Source: Fuscovulum ytuae
GTDB taxonomy: Bacteria > Pseudomonadota > Alphaproteobacteria > Rhodobacterales > Rhodobacteraceae
Direction of reading: 5' to 3'
Length of the DNA: 64,000 nt
Assembly (NCBI RefSeq): GCF_029953595.1
Contig: NZ_CP124535.1
Span: 1,830,001-1,894,000, forward strand
In this document: positions 63,625 through 64,000 of the stretch, piece after piece
Layout of the letters: every line of letters starts with the position of its first letter
Numbering within the stretch: the first letter of the stretch is position 1
The notes under the pieces: model-generated
The model's database searches: none
Seen by the model: only the letters and a program-made list of their open reading frames with translations
Told to the model about the DNA's origin: nothing
Made by a program: the position numbers and the translations under genes

Positions 63625-64000
63625 GCCACAGCCTCCGCCCATGCCCGCCTTATCGCCACGCCTGCCAGATGCCGCCGCATCGGGGCCGAGGCATGGATGT
63701 CCCCCGCAAAGTCAATCTCGGCCAGCGCCGCCACCGCCCGGTCCAGCGCCGTGCCATCGCCCAGCGCCGCGCCCCGCAAAGCGACCTCGGCCCCTGTCGC
63801 GCGGATCGCCCGATCCGCCACCCCAAACAGCGCGATGCGCGCTTCCGCCACCCGTGCGCCCTCCATCGTCACGGCCACTGCCGCCCCGGCCAGTGCGAAA
63901 TCCCCATGCCGCCGCCCGATCTCGTGGAAACCGAACCGCATTTCCCCGGCCTTCGGCACTTCCAGCGCCACGATCAACTCACCCGGCCCCCGCGCGGTCT
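63621..64000 (-). CDS. Molybdenum hydroxylase FAD subunit (CoxM family), C-terminal part
   Basis: The frame runs off the window end, so only the C-terminal 126 or so residues are seen: GELIVALEVPKAGEMRFGFHEIGRRHGDFALAGAAVAVT followed by the CO-dehydrogenase flavoprotein C-terminal domain ending DIHASAPMRRHLAGVAIRRAWAEA. It couples to the FeS and Mo subunits. The N-terminal FAD-binding domain lies outside the window. Confidence 0.88.
   Translation of the reverse strand, partial: TARGPGELIVALEVPKAGEMRFGFHEIGRRHGDFALAGAAVAVTMEGARVAEARIALFGVADRAIRATGAEVALRGAALGDGTALDRAVAALAEIDFAGDIHASAPMRRHLAGVAIRRAWAEAVA

Overview
The window is GC-rich, densely coded DNA, roughly two thirds G+C by eye, from an alphaproteobacterium and most likely a member of the Rhodobacteraceae. 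The evidence is a PleD-type response regulator next to a DUF3572 gene, the order sdhCDAB / mesaconyl-CoA hydratase / malyl-CoA thioesterase / mdh / sucCD / sucAB / lpd (as I recall it from Cereibacter (Rhodobacter) sphaeroides, not checked here), a TIGR02300 FYDLN protein, and abundant TRAP and ABC transport genes with GntR regulators. It looks chromosomal. I see no phage, insertion sequence, CRISPR array, integrase or origin.

Positions 1-13,700 hold housekeeping and accessory genes: an MttB-family methyltransferase, a HAD phosphatase, DUF3572/PleD, a four-gene operon (EF-hand protein, ECF sigma factor, one-span anti-sigma candidate, CnrX/Spy-like periplasmic sensor), DUF983 plus Nudix, an orphan ImuA-like protein, an aldo/keto reductase, galE, a DUF2793 protein and UDP-glucose dehydrogenase.

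Positions 13,700-34,900 are a central carbon block. It holds succinate dehydrogenase (sdhCDAB with two small lipoprotein genes between sdhA and sdhB), a DUF4344 metallopeptidase, mesaconyl-CoA hydratase and malyl-CoA thioesterase of the ethylmalonyl-CoA pathway, malate dehydrogenase, succinyl-CoA synthetase and 2-oxoglutarate dehydrogenase E1/E2/E3. Together these cover succinyl-CoA to oxaloacetate and an acetyl-CoA assimilation branch. Two pairs of GTGATCAC palindromes, both spaced 21 bp centre to centre, lie upstream of sdhC and sucC, with a single perfect site upstream of the DUF4344 gene. This points to one unidentified TCA-cycle regulator. Three other intergenic regions (before pepT, lpd and a GntR gene) carry four-unit GCACA direct repeats with an exact 12-bp period, for which I know no match.

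Positions 34,900-40,100 carry an MFS exporter with GntR, a YgjP-like metallopeptidase, the FYDLN protein, tRNA-Ala(GGC) with a two-hairpin leader, a glycosyltransferase-like protein and a quinone oxidoreductase.

Positions 40,300-55,400 look like a catabolic island for an unknown small molecule. It has two closely similar GntR regulators, two beta-hydroxyacid dehydrogenase-type enzymes, a carboxymuconolactone decarboxylase-like protein, an ACMSD-like amidohydrolase, an NMT1/THI5-type ABC importer, a Gfo/Idh/MocA oxidoreductase, a GlcG-like protein, an alpha/beta hydrolase, a luciferase-like flavin monooxygenase, a LysR regulator, a flavin reductase and a PuuE-like deacetylase. Most minus-strand genes here overlap or nearly touch.

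Positions 55,400-64,000 hold a TRAP transporter, a histidinol-dehydrogenase homologue that resembles sulfopropanediol dehydrogenase (HpsN) by context, an SDR, and a convergent three-subunit molybdenum hydroxylase operon whose FAD subunit is cut by the window end.
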